From NCBI GenBank assembly GCA_964594985.1, contig CAZQNQ010000006.1, positions 62,001-126,000 on the forward strand: DNA of 64,000 nt, in the 5' to 3' direction. The notes beneath the pieces are model-generated. The model was not told the origin of the DNA. It worked only from the letters and a program-made list of their open reading frames with translations, and ran no database searches. Made by a program: the position numbers and the translations under genes. Numbering within the stretch: position 1 is the stretch's first letter; each line of letters begins with the position of its first letter. This stretch comes from JADLHS01 sp964594985 (lineage in GTDB: Bacteria; Verrucomicrobiota; Verrucomicrobiia; Limisphaerales; JADLHS01). Of this stretch, positions 35,017 through 46,391 are shown piece after piece.

Positions 35017-35311
35017 TTACGGACGCCAATGAATCACGGTTTCTTCGCCCGGATGCGCCGCCGTTTCTTCATCCCGCCAATAGAGCCGCACATAAAGCTC
35101 CTCATTCAGCAATTTCGCCAATCGGTAAAGGTTGTCAGCAGCCTTCTTTGCATCGAAACCTTGAATTGAGAGCTTCAGTTTCGGATGCCACACATACCCG
35201 AGCAGAGAAGCGCGTCCGAATCTTCCACCCGTGTCGTCATGGTGGAACTGCTGCGACTGGCTTTCAGCACAGTCACGCTCCGGTGGCTCACGAAGCGGGA
35301 CTACCTTGGAT
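35017..35311 (-). pseudogene. Start-less remnant of an unknown gene
   Basis: A minus-strand frame ending at 35017 reads GRASLLGYVWHPKLKLSIQG, FDAKKAADNLYRLAKLLNEE, LYVRLYWRDEE and ends VIHWRP. It looks like genuine protein, with helical amphipathic periodicity and normal codon use. An in-frame TAA stands at about 35312 and no ATG or plausible GTG follows, so the 5' end is missing. I do not recognise the family. The truncation lies between two REP palindromes near the RAYT gene. Confidence 0.45.
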
Positions 35312-35335
35312 TATCTTCCAAAACAGTCCTCGCCG

Positions 35336-35459
35336 CGGAGCGCGGCTGTGTCCCGCGCTGCGCGGGATCAGTCCAGCACGTCCGAACGCCGAATTATTCC
35401 ATGCGCTGCTCGTTGCGAAGCTGCTGCGGCTGGTCTCCGCGACACAGCCGCATCTCCGG
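35336..35459. repeat. REP-like palindrome of the CGGAGCGCGGCTGTGTC family, copy 2
   Basis: It opens with CGGAGCGCGGCTGTGTCCCG and closes with GCGACACAGCCGCATCTCCG. It lies immediately upstream of the RAYT start codon. Confidence 0.85.
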
Positions 35460-35500
35460 GGGCGTTCCAAGGCTTGCTGCGTTTCAGGGTTTCCGGCTCA

Positions 35501-36205
35501 ATGTTCGGCGTGAGCCAGCCACCCAAACCGCGTCGTCCCGGGCCGCCGCACAATCCCGGCGTGCGCGGGTTGGTCGAGGACAAGCGGCGTTGGTCTTCGC
35601 CGCCGAAACCAGAGGACGCCAAGCAAGGTTTTCGCGGTTGGAATGAACGCGGTTATCTGCCGCATCGCGATGAGTCGGGGTTGACGCAGTTCGTCACGTT
35701 CCGTTTGGCCGATTCATTTCCCGAATCGCTTCGCGGCGAGTGGGAACGTCTCTTGAAGATCGAAGACGACCAGCAACGTCGTGCGGAATTGGAAGCGTAT
35801 CTTGATCGAGGACGTGGCGAATGTCATCTGCGCCGGCCGGAAATTGCCCAACTCGTCGAGGACGCGGTGCGCTTCTTTCACGGTGAGCGTTACGAACTGC
35901 GCGCTTGGGTGGTGATGCCAAATCACGTTCACGCGTTGTTCAAGGTGGATGCCACGCCGATGGCGGAGATTCTCGAAAGTTGGAAGAAGCACACAGCGCA
36001 AAAGGCAAACCGGCTCTTGAAGCGGCGCGGTGAATTCTGGCAGGCAGATTACTGGGATACATTTATGCGCGACGGTGACCACGAATTGGAGACGCGTAAA
36101 TACATCGAAAGCAATCCGGCGAGAGCGGGCTTGGTTCTCGATCCGAAGACTTGGCCTTGGAGTAGCGCACGGTTTCGGGATGAGTATGGGGTGCTGAAAC
36201 TTTGA
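35501..36205 (+). CDS. REP-associated tyrosine transposase (RAYT, IS200/Y1-type)
   Basis: The 234-residue single-strand nuclease starts at the ATG at 35501; upstream frame lies in a REP palindrome. The N terminus is a proline/basic tail, followed by FVTFRLADSFPE. The HUH motif is MPNHVHAL (His142, His144), and the catalytic Tyr201 lies in RKYIESNPARAGL, preceded by FWQADYWDTFMRDGDH. RAYTs process REP hairpins of their own genome and are thought to spread them without moving themselves. REP-like palindromes of one family lie directly before and directly after the gene, plus one further upstream, as expected for the cognate pair. Confidence 0.92.
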   Translation: MFGVSQPPKPRRPGPPHNPGVRGLVEDKRRWSSPPKPEDAKQGFRGWNERGYLPHRDESGLTQFVTFRLADSFPESLRGEWERLLKIEDDQQRRAELEAYLDRGRGECHLRRPEIAQLVEDAVRFFHGERYELRAWVVMPNHVHALFKVDATPMAEILESWKKHTAQKANRLLKRRGEFWQADYWDTFMRDGDHELETRKYIESNPARAGLVLDPKTWPWSSARFRDEYGVLKL

Positions 36206-36329
36206 CGGAGTGTGGCTGTGCACGTCGCGCACCAGCCGCATCACTGGAGAATGCGGCGGCTTTTGATAGATTTCACACGTCTCTGTTGGCGTGAGTGCTG
36301 CGGCTGGTCTTCGACACAGCCGCGCTCCG
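36206..36329. repeat. REP-like palindrome of the CGGAGCGCGGCTGTGTC family, copy 3
   Basis: It opens CGGAGTGTGGCTGTGCACG directly after the RAYT stop codon and closes with CGACACAGCCGCGCTCCG. The arms are the same as in copies 1 and 2 with modified loops. Confidence 0.85.
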
Positions 36330-36423
36330 GTGAATCGTCCGCAGCTATTCCATGAAATACATCCATAGCCAAAAGGCATGGGGTTCTTGCTGAAGCTGCC
36401 AGTTTCGTGCTTTATGTCTGCCC

Positions 36424-39129
<2,706 letters not shown>

Positions 39130-39199
39130 CTGATGCTTGATTTTGTCCTGAGGTTCGATCATCACGGGATGATTGAATCCCGCTGGGATTCAGTTCAAA

Positions 39200-39793
39200 A
39201 TGGCCGCCGCCCAAACTATGAAGAACAGCACCAGCAATAAAAAGGCGTTGGCCCCAAAACAACGGGAAGAACTGCTCAGCGCGTTGAAAGCCCGGTTTGA
39301 GAAAAATCCGAACCGCCATAAAGGTCTGGACTGGGCCAAGGTGCAGGCCCGGTTGGAAGCCAACGCGGAAAAGCTGTGGTCGCTCAATGAAATGGAAAGC
39401 ACCGGCGGCGAACCGGATGTCGTGGGTCAGGATAAAAAGTCGGGCGAATACATCTTCTTTGATTGTTCGGCGGAAACTCCCAAAGGTCGTGTCAGTGTTT
39501 GTTATGACCGGGAAGGGTGGGAGTCGCGGAAGGAACATCGCCCGAAAACCACCGCCATGGACATGGCCACGGCCATGGGCGTCGAGCTTCTGACGGAAGA
39601 ACAATATCTGGAACTCCAGACGCTGGGAGAGTTCGATCGGAAGACATCGAGTTGGGTGAAAGCCCCGGCGGAGATCCGAAAACTCGGCGGCGCGCTTTAC
39701 GGTGAGCGTCGCTACGGTCGGGTTTTCGTGGGCCACAACGGGGCGCAGTCTTACTATGGTGCCCGGGCATTCCGGGGCTGGCTTAAAGTTTGA
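39200..39793 (+). CDS. DUF4256 family protein
   Basis: The 197-residue protein matches the DUF4256 pattern: an N-terminal helix LSALKARFEKNPNRHKGLDW, LNEMESTGGEPDVVG, YIFFDCSAETPKGR and YDREG, and the C-terminal ALYGERRYGRVFVGHNGAQSY. The conserved Cys in FFDCSAE and the Arg/Tyr-rich end are retained. The function of the family is unknown. Starts at 39200 or 39218 are both possible; the latter begins closer to the conserved region. It lies between the GH63-type gene and a phosphoesterase in the same direction (30-bp gap to the latter). Confidence 0.85.
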   Translation: MAAAQTMKNSTSNKKALAPKQREELLSALKARFEKNPNRHKGLDWAKVQARLEANAEKLWSLNEMESTGGEPDVVGQDKKSGEYIFFDCSAETPKGRVSVCYDREGWESRKEHRPKTTAMDMATAMGVELLTEEQYLELQTLGEFDRKTSSWVKAPAEIRKLGGALYGERRYGRVFVGHNGAQSYYGARAFRGWLKV

Positions 39794-39823
39794 AGGCCGG
39801 CCCGTCGGCACAAATTCACACGC

Positions 39824-40555
39824 ATGAAACTGCTGTTTGTGGCGGACCTGCATTATTCGCTGAAACAGTTCGACTGGCTGTTGGCGGAGGCGCCGAAGTT
39901 CGATGCCGTGTGCATCGGCGGGGATTTGCTCGACCTGTCAGCGCGGCTTGATTTCGAGGTACAGATCGCGGTCGTCGAAAAATACCTGCACGAGCTGCGG
40001 AAGCGGACACTGTTGTTGGTAAGCTCGGGAAATCACGATGGCGACAGCCGCAACGAGGCGGACGAATCGGTGGCGCATTGGCTGAACGAGGCGAAGGCGG
40101 AACGGCTGGTGGTGGACAACGAAAGCGTGCTGGTGGGCGAAGACCTCATCACTGTGTGTCCGTGGTGGGATGGGCCGCTATCGCGCGGGCAACTGGAGGA
40201 GTTCCTGGCGCGGAAAGCAACGAAACCGCGACGCCGGTGGATTTGGATGCACCACGCGCCCGCGACCGGCTCGCCGACAAGTTGGACGGGGAAAAGCGAC
40301 GGCGGCGACGAATACCTGCGCGCGTGGATCGAACATTTCCAGCCGGATATCGTGCTGGGCGGACACATCCATGGTTCGCCGTTTTACGAGAAGGGTTCGT
40401 GGGTGGATCAGATCGGCGCGACGTGGGTGTTCAACCCGGGTCGGCAGATCGGCTCTTATCCGACGCATATCCGCCTGGACCTGGACGCCGAGACGGCAGA
40501 GTGGATCTCGCTGGAGGAGCGCTTAATCAAGCCCCTGGCCTTTGCGGATCGTTGA
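39824..40555 (+). CDS. Calcineurin-like metallophosphoesterase
   Basis: The 243-residue cytosolic enzyme has the complete dinuclear-metal set: ADLH (Asp8, His10), GGD (Asp34), SSGNHDG (Asn70, His71, Asp72), a His in WMHHAPATG, and LGGHIHGSPF near the C terminus. It hydrolyses phosphomono- or diesters; the substrate is unknown. Its 3' end overlaps the convergent cyclic-nucleotide-binding gene by 33 bp. Confidence 0.88.
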   Translation: MKLLFVADLHYSLKQFDWLLAEAPKFDAVCIGGDLLDLSARLDFEVQIAVVEKYLHELRKRTLLLVSSGNHDGDSRNEADESVAHWLNEAKAERLVVDNESVLVGEDLITVCPWWDGPLSRGQLEEFLARKATKPRRRWIWMHHAPATGSPTSWTGKSDGGDEYLRAWIEHFQPDIVLGGHIHGSPFYEKGSWVDQIGATWVFNPGRQIGSYPTHIRLDLDAETAEWISLEERLIKPLAFADR

Positions 40556-41014
40556 TTCGCTGGGGCGAATCCGGGTGCGCGGCTGGCGTTGCATGAGGCG
40601 GTCAAGCACGCCTTCGATCATCCCGAGTTGGTCATGCCCCTTATACTGCAGTTTCGCGTCCACGAGATATTCAACGAGGGCGTCGAGCCGGCCGGCCATG
40701 ATTCCGCAGACATGGAAGCAAAGATCGGGGTTGCTCTCCAGCGCGTGGCGGGCGTCATCCACAATGTGGAGAACACAGGGCTCGAGGGCGCGGCCGCTGG
40801 CGGTGTGCGGGGACTGGAGGAACGCGGCCATCTCGCCAAAGACGGCACCCGGCTCGCGGGCGACGGCGATGCGCACGCCGTCCTTGAGGATTTCCACCGC
40901 GCCCTCGGCGAGGAAAAAGAGCTTCCCGGTGACGGTGCCCTGTTCGACGATGAGCGCGCCTGGTTCATAGCGGCGGGTCGGGTATTTCTTGATCTGATCG
41001 AGAATGGAAGGCAT
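40523..41014 (-). CDS. Cyclic nucleotide-binding (Crp-like sensor) domain protein
   Basis: This 163-residue single-domain protein starts MPSILDQIKKYPTRRYEPGA. The cNMP-binding jelly roll includes LIVEQGTVTGKLFFLAEGAV and the phosphate-cassette region FGEMAAFLQSPHTASGRAL, where PHTAS replaces the usual Arg-x-Ala-Ser. Whether cAMP is bound is therefore uncertain. No helix-turn-helix follows, so it is not a stand-alone transcription factor. The C-terminal helices may be a partner-binding region. Convergent overlap with the phosphoesterase. Confidence 0.8.
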   Translation of the reverse strand: MPSILDQIKKYPTRRYEPGALIVEQGTVTGKLFFLAEGAVEILKDGVRIAVAREPGAVFGEMAAFLQSPHTASGRALEPCVLHIVDDARHALESNPDLCFHVCGIMAGRLDALVEYLVDAKLQYKGHDQLGMIEGVLDRLMQRQPRTRIRPSESTIRKGQGLD

Positions 41015-41190
41015 GGGCGATGAATAATCGAACCGGCGGCATTTGTCCACTCTGTGCGATGCGCCATGCCTGATGCGCGTGGCCGTCGGTGCGGGAGCGG
41101 ATGAGAACTATTCGGAGCCGCTCGCCGGATGCTTCGGGGCCGAGTGGCCGGGAGTTGTCTTGGCGCGAAGGCAGGCGCAGAATCACCAGC

Positions 41191-41652
41191 ATGAAACCGA
41201 TTCAAGGTTACACACTCATCAAGCCGGAAGACCTCTTCTGGCGTCCGTCCAATCTGATGCAAATCCCGAACGCGGATTATCTGGAGCGCACCGGGAGCGA
41301 GAACATCGGCGCGCGGCTCTGGCGGTTGCCGCCCCAGAGCGCGAACACGCTGCACAAGCACATTCGCGCGGAGGAATTCTATTTCGTGCTGGAAGGCACG
41401 GGTCGGTTGCGTGTGGGCGACGAGACGTTGACCGTGCCAAAACATGGCGGCGTGCTGGTCGGGCCGGACCAATTGCGCCAAGTGTTCAACGATACCGACG
41501 TCGAGGTGCTCTGGCTCATCGTCGGTGCGCCGGAGGAGCTGGAATTTCTGCAAGGCTCAAAGTCCCAGATGGACCTGTCGCTCATCTATCCGACCGACCC
41601 GACGCAATTGCCCAAGGAACTCGCCGGCGTGCAGTGGCCGCCGAAAGATTAA
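41191..41652 (+). CDS. Cupin-domain protein
   Basis: The 153-residue beta-barrel protein starts at the ATG at 41191. Cupin motif 1 is HKHIRAEEFYFVLEGTGRLRVG (metal ligands His, His, Glu) and motif 2 follows in GPDQLRQVFNDTDVEVLWL, where the usual second-motif His is replaced by Gln. This suggests a sugar- or small-ligand-binding role or an altered metal site. It overlaps the convergent lectin gene by 4 bp. Confidence 0.82.
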   Translation: MKPIQGYTLIKPEDLFWRPSNLMQIPNADYLERTGSENIGARLWRLPPQSANTLHKHIRAEEFYFVLEGTGRLRVGDETLTVPKHGGVLVGPDQLRQVFNDTDVEVLWLIVGAPEELEFLQGSKSQMDLSLIYPTDPTQLPKELAGVQWPPKD

Positions 41653-41966
41653 GCCCCCAGTGCCAGCCAGCTAAAGGCGGCGGAGTAAACGCGCGTCTCC
41701 CGCCAGGTGGTGATTTCGGCGATGAAGCCGGCCTTGGTGATTTTCGTGGCGGCGAGGGTGAGCCGGCTGGTATCGCGGTGGTCAATGTCGAAGCTGGTCA
41801 ACCCGAGATGGACGACGGGTGGTGCGGCGAAGGGCGCGCTGAAATAAACGGCGAAGCGAAAGACGCGGGTCTCATCGCGGTAAACGGCTGGCGGCGTGGC
41901 GAGCGTCCAACCTTCGGTGAGCTGGCCGACGTGAACAGTGGCGGACAGAGTTTTCCAGGGTTGCAT
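41649..41966 (-). CDS. H-type lectin domain protein
   Basis: The 105-residue product is essentially a single H-type (discoidin-C-terminal/Helix-pomatia-like) lectin domain. FRFAVYFSAPFAAPPVVHLG, SFDIDHRDTSRLTL and GFIAEITTWRETRVYSAAFSW carry the expected aromatic and acidic positions. No signal peptide is visible. Such domains bind GalNAc-like sugars as trimers in animals; bacterial roles are unclear. Confidence 0.7.
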   Translation of the reverse strand: MQPWKTLSATVHVGQLTEGWTLATPPAVYRDETRVFRFAVYFSAPFAAPPVVHLGLTSFDIDHRDTSRLTLAATKITKAGFIAEITTWRETRVYSAAFSWLALGA

Positions 41967-42113
41967 AAGAGTTCAATTCCAACGGGTTGATCTTCTCCTT
42001 GGCTGCGGCAGGGGTTATCGCGCGCAGCGACGCTTGAGTTAAATCAGGGCCAGGCTTCGAACGCAAGTCAGTATTGGAAAAAAGGCGCGGTAATCCGTCT
42101 ATTCGCGGTCGAA

Positions 42114-42575
42114 TCAAGGTTGATCGGGAATCTCTGGCTCGACCAGTTGGTTCAGGAGCGTCAGTGATTCCTGCCAACCCAGGTAGCAGAACTCGGCGGG
42201 AATCATCGCCGGAATGCCTTCCTGGGTGATGTTCACTTCGGTTCCGCAAACCACCGGCTTCAAGCCGACCGTGGTGATCATTTCGCCGGGCAGATTGGGG
42301 TCATCGAACTTGTCGGTGTAGCGGAGGAGTTCGTTGGGTTTGAGTTCGAGATACGTTCCGCCGAAGGAATGACTTTTGCCGGTGTTGAAGTTGGTGAAGG
42401 ACATCTTGAACGTGCCGCCGACCTTGGCCTCCAGGTGATGCACCTTGCCGGTGAAGCCATGCGGGGGCAGCCATTTGGCCATGGCGTCGGCGTCGAGGAA
42501 CGCGCGATAAATCCGCTCCGGCTTGGCGCGGAGCACGCGGTGGAGTCGGATGGTGTTGGTTTTATTTGCGGTCAT
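42114..42575 (-). CDS. SRPBCC/AHSA1-like protein
   Basis: The 153-residue START-fold protein has the AHSA1 pattern: RVLRAKPERIYRAFLDADAM, KWLPPHGFTGKV, GGTFKMSFTNF, GGTYLELKPNELLRYTDKFD and the C-terminal helix WQESLTLLNQLVEPE. It binds a hydrophobic ligand. The specific role is unknown. It is monocistronic, 93 bp downstream of the MFS gene's 3' end on the same strand. Confidence 0.85.
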   Translation of the reverse strand: MTANKTNTIRLHRVLRAKPERIYRAFLDADAMAKWLPPHGFTGKVHHLEAKVGGTFKMSFTNFNTGKSHSFGGTYLELKPNELLRYTDKFDDPNLPGEMITTVGLKPVVCGTEVNITQEGIPAMIPAEFCYLGWQESLTLLNQLVEPEIPDQP

Positions 42576-42668
42576 GATTTTTCATTGGGTTGTTGCCTGT
42601 CACAATGACGACGAACGGGACGGAGGCTCCAGGACATTTGGCGGAAATTTTTCGCGCGGGTCATAAAC

Positions 42669-44141
42669 TCATTCGTCAGCCTTGGCCATGATGCGGTTGC
42701 TGACGGAATTTCCATCCTCGGATCGCAGGCTCAGGAACGTCAGCGAACTCACAATGGTGACCGCACCCAGGGTCAGAAATGCGTGGTGCAGAGCCAGCAC
42801 GAATTCCGCCGAGGCCGAGGGTTGAATGCCGCCCAGAAACCAGCCGGTGGCCAGTGAGGCGCAAGCCACCCCGATGCTGATGGAGAGTTGCTGCGCGGTG
42901 CTCGCGATGGTGCTGGCGTCGCTGGCCTGGGGATCAGTGGTGTCGGCGTAGGCGAGCGAGTTCATGCTGGTGAATTGCAGCGCGGAAAAGCTGCCTTGCA
43001 GCAGGCTCATCAACAGGATCACCCAGATGGGAGTGCCCGGCCCCACCAGCGCGAAGATCATGATGGTTGCCCCGATGAAGGCGGTGTTGGCCAGCAGTAC
43101 GGTGCGATGGCCAAGATGGGCGAGAATTTTCGGCGTGACCAGTTTCATGCCGATGGCGGCCGCAGCTTGCGGCATGGTGAGTAACCCGGCCTGCCACGGG
43201 GCATAACCCAGGCCGACTTGATACAGCAGGGGCAGCAGAAAGGGCATGCCGCTGACGCCGAGGCGGGTGACGAATCCACCGACCACGGACGCGCGAAAGG
43301 TGCGGAGGCGGAACAAACCCAGCGGCAGCAGCGGTTCGGGGCGGGTCTGGGCATGCCAGCCGTATCCGGCGAGCAGCAATAGCGAAAAGGCGAACAGCAC
43401 GACGATGGCGTTGGTCGGCAGGCTGTGATGCCCGAAGATTTCCAGCACGTACGAGAACAGCGCCACGCCGCCGCCGAAGAGCAGGAAGCCGAGTTTGTCA
43501 AACGCCCCGATGTTGGTGTCGCGATGGTCCGGCATGTAGCGATGCACGAGGTAAAGCCCGAGCGCGCCAAACGGCAGGTTTAATAGAAAGATCATGCGCC
43601 ACGGCATCCAATGCACAATCAAACCGCCCATCAAGGGCCCGAGCAGCGGACCCAACAGGGCCGGGATGATCACGAAGTTCATCACGCGCAGCATTTCGGA
43701 TTTTGGAAATACCAGCAGCAACGCCAGTCGTCCGACGGGCAGCATGATGGCGGCCCCGGCGCCTTGAATCACCCGCGATGCGATCAGCATCGGGAGGTTC
43801 ACGGACAGGCCGCAGAGCAACGAGCCCAGGGTGAACAGGCCCACCGCCAGACCGAAGACGCGGCGCGTGCCAAAACGTTCCGCGACCCAGCCGCTGAGCG
43901 GGATGAAGACGGCCAGACCGATGGTGTAACTTGTCACGACCGATTTCAGGCTCAGGGAGGCGACATGGAGGCTCATGGCCATCGTGGGCACGGCGGTGTT
44001 GACGATGGTGGAATCGAGCTGCTGCATGAACAGCGCGACGGCGACGATCCACGGGAGAAAACGCTCGACCTGCTCGCGGGAAAGGGCGGGGCGCGCAGTC
44101 ATCATGGCTGCGCAAGATGAAAGGGCGGCCGACTCTTTCAT
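42669..44141 (-). CDS. MFS drug:H+ antiporter, DHA2 (14-TM, EmrB/QacA) type
   Basis: The 490-residue integral membrane protein contains about 14 hydrophobic segments. DHA2 motifs are present: LDSTIVNTAVPTMA in helix 1, WVAERFGTRRVFG (motif A), and GAGAAIMLPVGRL (motif C). Such pumps expel amphipathic compounds. No periplasmic adaptor gene adjoins it, so it may act alone. Starts at 44141, 44105 or 44102 are possible. Confidence 0.9.
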   Translation of the reverse strand: MKESAALSSCAAMMTARPALSREQVERFLPWIVAVALFMQQLDSTIVNTAVPTMAMSLHVASLSLKSVVTSYTIGLAVFIPLSGWVAERFGTRRVFGLAVGLFTLGSLLCGLSVNLPMLIASRVIQGAGAAIMLPVGRLALLLVFPKSEMLRVMNFVIIPALLGPLLGPLMGGLIVHWMPWRMIFLLNLPFGALGLYLVHRYMPDHRDTNIGAFDKLGFLLFGGGVALFSYVLEIFGHHSLPTNAIVVLFAFSLLLLAGYGWHAQTRPEPLLPLGLFRLRTFRASVVGGFVTRLGVSGMPFLLPLLYQVGLGYAPWQAGLLTMPQAAAAIGMKLVTPKILAHLGHRTVLLANTAFIGATIMIFALVGPGTPIWVILLMSLLQGSFSALQFTSMNSLAYADTTDPQASDASTIASTAQQLSISIGVACASLATGWFLGGIQPSASAEFVLALHHAFLTLGAVTIVSSLTFLSLRSEDGNSVSNRIMAKADE

Positions 44142-44274
44142 AGCTTTTTCTTGGGGCTGGTGGCGGAACGTAACCAATAGCCGACCAGAGCTGGTTTAAT
44201 GGCCCGGTGACGTTTGGGATTTCAGAGTCGAGGCCTTGCTTGCGGAGATCGCTGCGGCGTGCTCTATTGCGCTC

Positions 44275-44736
44275 ATGGCACAACCATATCCGACGATCAT
44301 TCCCGGGCTGCGCAGCCCGTTCGAGCAGGTCAACGGCCTCGTTTATTTCGGTCGCATGCTGGACAAGATGAAGCTCGCCGCCGCGGGGAAATTGCCCGAG
44401 GGCTGGCAGGCGGCGCGCGGCCCGACCATGAAGGGCAGCTTCGACTGGCGCTGTTGCCTGTTCCTGAAAATTGATTACGCGGCCCTCGAAGCGGAGACGC
44501 TCAGAGGTGACAAGACGGATGCGGAGTTGCTCGAATGGGCGTGCCAACACGGTCGCCGGCCCGATGAGCAGGAGATCGAAGTGTGGAATGCGTTCATGAC
44601 CAAACGCGGCTGGCGCGATGCGGGCTCGCAACGGTTGAACGAGCGGCTCGCCGAAATCGGTCTGCCGCCGGGCACGGTGCCGACGATGTTCGAGTTCATT
44701 GATCTGGATGAAGGCCGGCTGAAACCCAACCGATGA
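44275..44736 (+). CDS. DUF5069 family protein
   Basis: The 153-residue protein begins MAQPYPTIIPGLRSPFEQVN. It shows the DUF5069 pattern GLVYFGRMLDKMKLAAAGKL and GSFDWRCCLFLKIDYAAL. A C-terminal part with WNAFMTKRGWRD and PTMFEFIDLDEGR follows. The biochemical function is unknown; the family is frequent in Verrucomicrobiota and Planctomycetota. It is followed 16 bp later by the next plus-strand gene, probably in one operon. Confidence 0.85.
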   Translation: MAQPYPTIIPGLRSPFEQVNGLVYFGRMLDKMKLAAAGKLPEGWQAARGPTMKGSFDWRCCLFLKIDYAALEAETLRGDKTDAELLEWACQHGRRPDEQEIEVWNAFMTKRGWRDAGSQRLNERLAEIGLPPGTVPTMFEFIDLDEGRLKPNR

Positions 44737-44752
44737 CCACAACTCGCCGCCC

Positions 44753-45166
44753 ATGAATTCTGCTTCCCAAGATTTCTCGCATCACCTCGGCGTGTTGTGC
44801 GAACGCATGTTGCACCCGGAGAATTACGAACGCGCGGTGCATTATTTTCTGGAGGAGTTCGCGGGCGACGGCGAGTTCGTGCGTGCTTCCGATCCAGCGC
44901 CGAGGCCGCATCTGGTTGCGGTGCTCGGACGGGTGGTGTCCCAGATCATCGGGCGGGGCGTGGAATTGGAGGGCGCGTTGGTGTCCTATCTACGCGCCCA
45001 TCAGTTCGTGCATGGCAACGCCCGGGCCGATGGCCGCATCGTGCTGTTCTTCTATTTTGAAGCCAATGATACCGGCATGATGATGTTGATTCCCGGCGTG
45101 CAGGGCGAAGGCGACATGGCGCGCTTTCACCTCACGGGCGGGCTGACCGACCCGCAAAAGAATTGA
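44753..45166 (+). CDS. Hypothetical protein
   Basis: The 137-residue cytoplasmic protein has an N-terminal helical half (HHLGVLCERMLHPENYERAV) and a C-terminal strand-rich half (GRIVLFFYFEANDTGMMMLI). I do not recognise a family. Good codon bias and a 16-bp spacing after the DUF5069 gene support a real, co-transcribed gene. Its 3' end faces the PhnA-like gene, 9 bp away. Confidence 0.65.
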   Translation: MNSASQDFSHHLGVLCERMLHPENYERAVHYFLEEFAGDGEFVRASDPAPRPHLVAVLGRVVSQIIGRGVELEGALVSYLRAHQFVHGNARADGRIVLFFYFEANDTGMMMLIPGVQGEGDMARFHLTGGLTDPQKN

Positions 45167-45175
45167 CTGCCTGGG

Positions 45176-45508
45176 TCAAGCCTTCTTCACGAAGCACGCC
45201 TTCAGGCCGACCGCGATGTTGTCCACTTTGCAGGAGATTTCGTGATCGCCGTCCACGAGCCGGATGGGCTTGGATTTTGAACCACCCTTGAGTACGGACG
45301 AACCGCCAAGCTTCAGGTCTTTTATGAGGATGACGCAGTCGCCGTCGGCCAGCACATTGCCGTGGGCGTCTTTGACGACGCGCGGGCCGCTCGGCGCTTC
45401 GGCTTCGGGGGGGCGTTCCCATTCGTGACCGCAGGTGACGCATTCGTAGCGTTCCGCGTGTTCCAGGATCTCGTTCATCTCGCACATCGGGCAGGCAAGT
45501 TTGCTCAT
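45176..45508 (-). CDS. PhnA/YjdM-type zinc-ribbon protein
   Basis: The 110-residue protein has the N-terminal zinc ribbon (CPMC and CVTC, about 6-26) and the C-terminal PhnA domain: VVKDAHGNVLADGDCVILIK, LKVGG-like LKLGGSSVLKGGSK and GHEI-like GDHEISCKVD. It was long annotated as phosphonate-associated, but the true role of YjdM is unresolved. Linker shortening and an acidic middle are within family limits. Confidence 0.9.
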   Translation of the reverse strand: MSKLACPMCEMNEILEHAERYECVTCGHEWERPPEAEAPSGPRVVKDAHGNVLADGDCVILIKDLKLGGSSVLKGGSKSKPIRLVDGDHEISCKVDNIAVGLKACFVKKA

Positions 45509-45653
45509 AAAAAGTCAGTGTAGCAGGGGCGCGGGAGCAGACCAAGCACTCAAGTGAAGTGGGCGCGCTTGAGGATAAGTTCAGCGCGGGTGTAAACCTG
45601 GTGTTGGTGTTCGCCGCGATTGGGAGGAGGCGCAGCATGCTCGTGCAGTCGCT

Positions 45654-46391
45654 TCAGAGATCAAATTCCAGCCGGGTGCTGGAGCCGGTCTGTGCGTTTT
45701 CAATCCGCATCTCTTTCAACTCGTGCCGGCCATTGATCTTTTCGAGTTCCGTCGGGAAGAATTCTTTCAGCAACTTGCCCCGGGCATCGTAAGCCCTGGC
45801 CTGGACGATGCCGCCGGATTCGTCATGAATCCAGGAAACGACCCGGGAATAACCGGTTTGGGTCGCAATCGGATTTTTGCTTTCCAGGACTTTGCAGCCA
45901 CAATGCCGGGCCATTTCCCACTTCGGCACGCGTTGGTCGGGCCAGTGAAAGAACTCCAGGCCGAGATCGGACAGCCAGAAATCCGAGCCGGCGAACGAGA
46001 CCTCCAGTTGGTTTCCGGAAAGAACCCTGCCGGTGTCATCACGGTAAAGGTTTGGTTGGTCCGCGCGATGCTCGACCGAAAAACCGGGCAGCGTATTCGT
46101 GCCGCGCACGGCGGAATAATGACTCGTCCAGTTGGTGGCCGTGATTTCCACCCGGCAGGTGTACGTCACTTTCACCACCGGTTGACGTTTCGCTTTGATG
46201 AAAAGGGTGCCCGTGTTGGTGAAGCTGGCTTCGGGCCGCAGCGATCGCAGGTCGGTGGCCAATTGCCGGCCCAACTCAACCGCTTTGGGTGCATCATAGA
46301 TGACTTGGCCGGGGGCGTTGGTCGCGGCGGCGAAGCACTCCGTCGTCACAAACACCGCGAGTGCCACGGCGATGGCGGCGCGAAGGTTCAT
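45654..46391 (-). CDS. Exported LolA-like outer-membrane lipoprotein-sorting protein
   Basis: The 245-residue product begins MNLRAAIAVALAVFVTTECF, a signal peptide. The rest is strand-rich, with KAKRQPVVKVTYTCRVEITA, GNQLEVSFAGSDFWLSDLGL and SRVVSWIHDESGGIVQARAY. These match the periplasmic LolA/LolB-like 'lipoprotein-sorting' family (PF17131-type). Its ATG overlaps the lon stop codon by 4 bp (ATGA), implying translational coupling to the Lon protease. That is an unusual pairing. Confidence 0.75.
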   Translation of the reverse strand: MNLRAAIAVALAVFVTTECFAAATNAPGQVIYDAPKAVELGRQLATDLRSLRPEASFTNTGTLFIKAKRQPVVKVTYTCRVEITATNWTSHYSAVRGTNTLPGFSVEHRADQPNLYRDDTGRVLSGNQLEVSFAGSDFWLSDLGLEFFHWPDQRVPKWEMARHCGCKVLESKNPIATQTGYSRVVSWIHDESGGIVQARAYDARGKLLKEFFPTELEKINGRHELKEMRIENAQTGSSTRLEFDL

